A DNA stretch of 5,329 bases, from assembly GCA_903915615.1 (NCBI GenBank), contig CAIWTR010000339.1:1-5329 (forward strand). Reading direction: 5' to 3'. This document shows positions 5,181 through 5,329 of the stretch, one piece after another; position 1 is the first letter of the stretch, and each line of letters begins with the position of its first letter. The position numbers and the translations under genes were made by a program. The stretch is from an uncultured Armatimonadota bacterium (GTDB lineage Bacteria; Armatimonadota; Armatimonadia; Armatimonadales; Armatimonadaceae). The notes below the pieces were generated by a model. It was not told where the DNA came from and made no database searches. It saw nothing but the letters and a program-made list of their open reading frames with translations.

Positions 5181-5329
5181 ATGAACAACAAGTTGATTTG
5201 CCTTGGAGCGTTGTCGCTCTTTATGATCTCTGGCAGTTTTGCTCAGGCTGAAACCAAGCCAAAGGGACAACGTCAGGGAAATGGTAAGGCGAAGGCTAGA
5301 ACCATCGATGCGAGCGACATTGAAACAGC
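5181..5329 (+). CDS. Secreted or periplasmic protein of unknown function (N-terminal part)
   Basis: The first 49 codons are present and the gene runs off the right edge. The ATG at 5181 has GGAG (5169-5172) eight bases upstream. The protein begins with a classic Sec signal peptide: MNNK, a hydrophobic core (LICLGALSLFMISGSF) and an AQA cleavage site after about residue 23. The mature part starts as a highly charged Lys/Gln/Gly/Arg-rich linker (ETKPKGQRQGNGKAKAR). No domain is visible in what is present, so no function can be given. The 4945-5180 gap between it and the divergent transporter shows no other convincing gene, only weak promoter-like boxes. Confidence 0.8.
   Translation, partial: MNNKLICLGALSLFMISGSFAQAETKPKGQRQGNGKAKARTIDASDIET

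Noticed and set aside
1..5329. CRISPR array, tRNA, rRNA or insertion sequence
   Set aside because: No regularly spaced repeats, cloverleaf-like sequence, rRNA signature, transposase or terminal inverted repeats were seen.

Overview
The window is a bacterial chromosomal segment carrying housekeeping genes with tight spacing, clear Shine-Dalgarno sites and intrinsic terminators. The lineage cannot be fixed from sequence alone. GyrB is the form without the proteobacterial insertion. rplJ-rplL stands apart from its usual neighbours (no rplKA upstream, no rpoBC downstream), which hints at a lineage with a rearranged ribosomal-protein cluster. An Armatimonadota-like bacterium is my guess, no more than that.

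Layout. Positions 1-363 hold the possible tail of an upstream gene and a featureless gap. 364-2415 (+) is a complete DNA gyrase subunit B with its own terminator at 2436-2467. 2416-2813 has no intact gene. It holds the gyrB terminator, a degenerate remnant of rplL and the rplJ-rplL junction on the minus strand (about 2525-2698), and the rplL terminator. 2814-3799 (-) is the rplJ-rplL operon (L10 and L7/L12, the ribosomal stalk). Its leader is structured, at about 3800-3972, with an L10-leader-like stem that competes with a terminator hairpin. A good sigma-70-type promoter for it (3979-4007) lies inside the end of the next gene. 3982-4824 (-) is a TauE/SafE (TSUP) family membrane transporter. 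From 5181 (+) a divergent gene for a secreted protein runs off the window.

GyrB and the rplJL operon converge on the 2416-2813 gap, each ending in a terminator. L10 anchors L7/L12 dimers, and the leader suggests feedback control of both. The transporter and the exported protein are divergent and may or may not be functionally linked.

The most notable features outside the standard genes are the decayed rplL copy just downstream of the working rplL, and the rplJL leader, which has two hairpin-GUAAUGU elements and two mutually exclusive stems.
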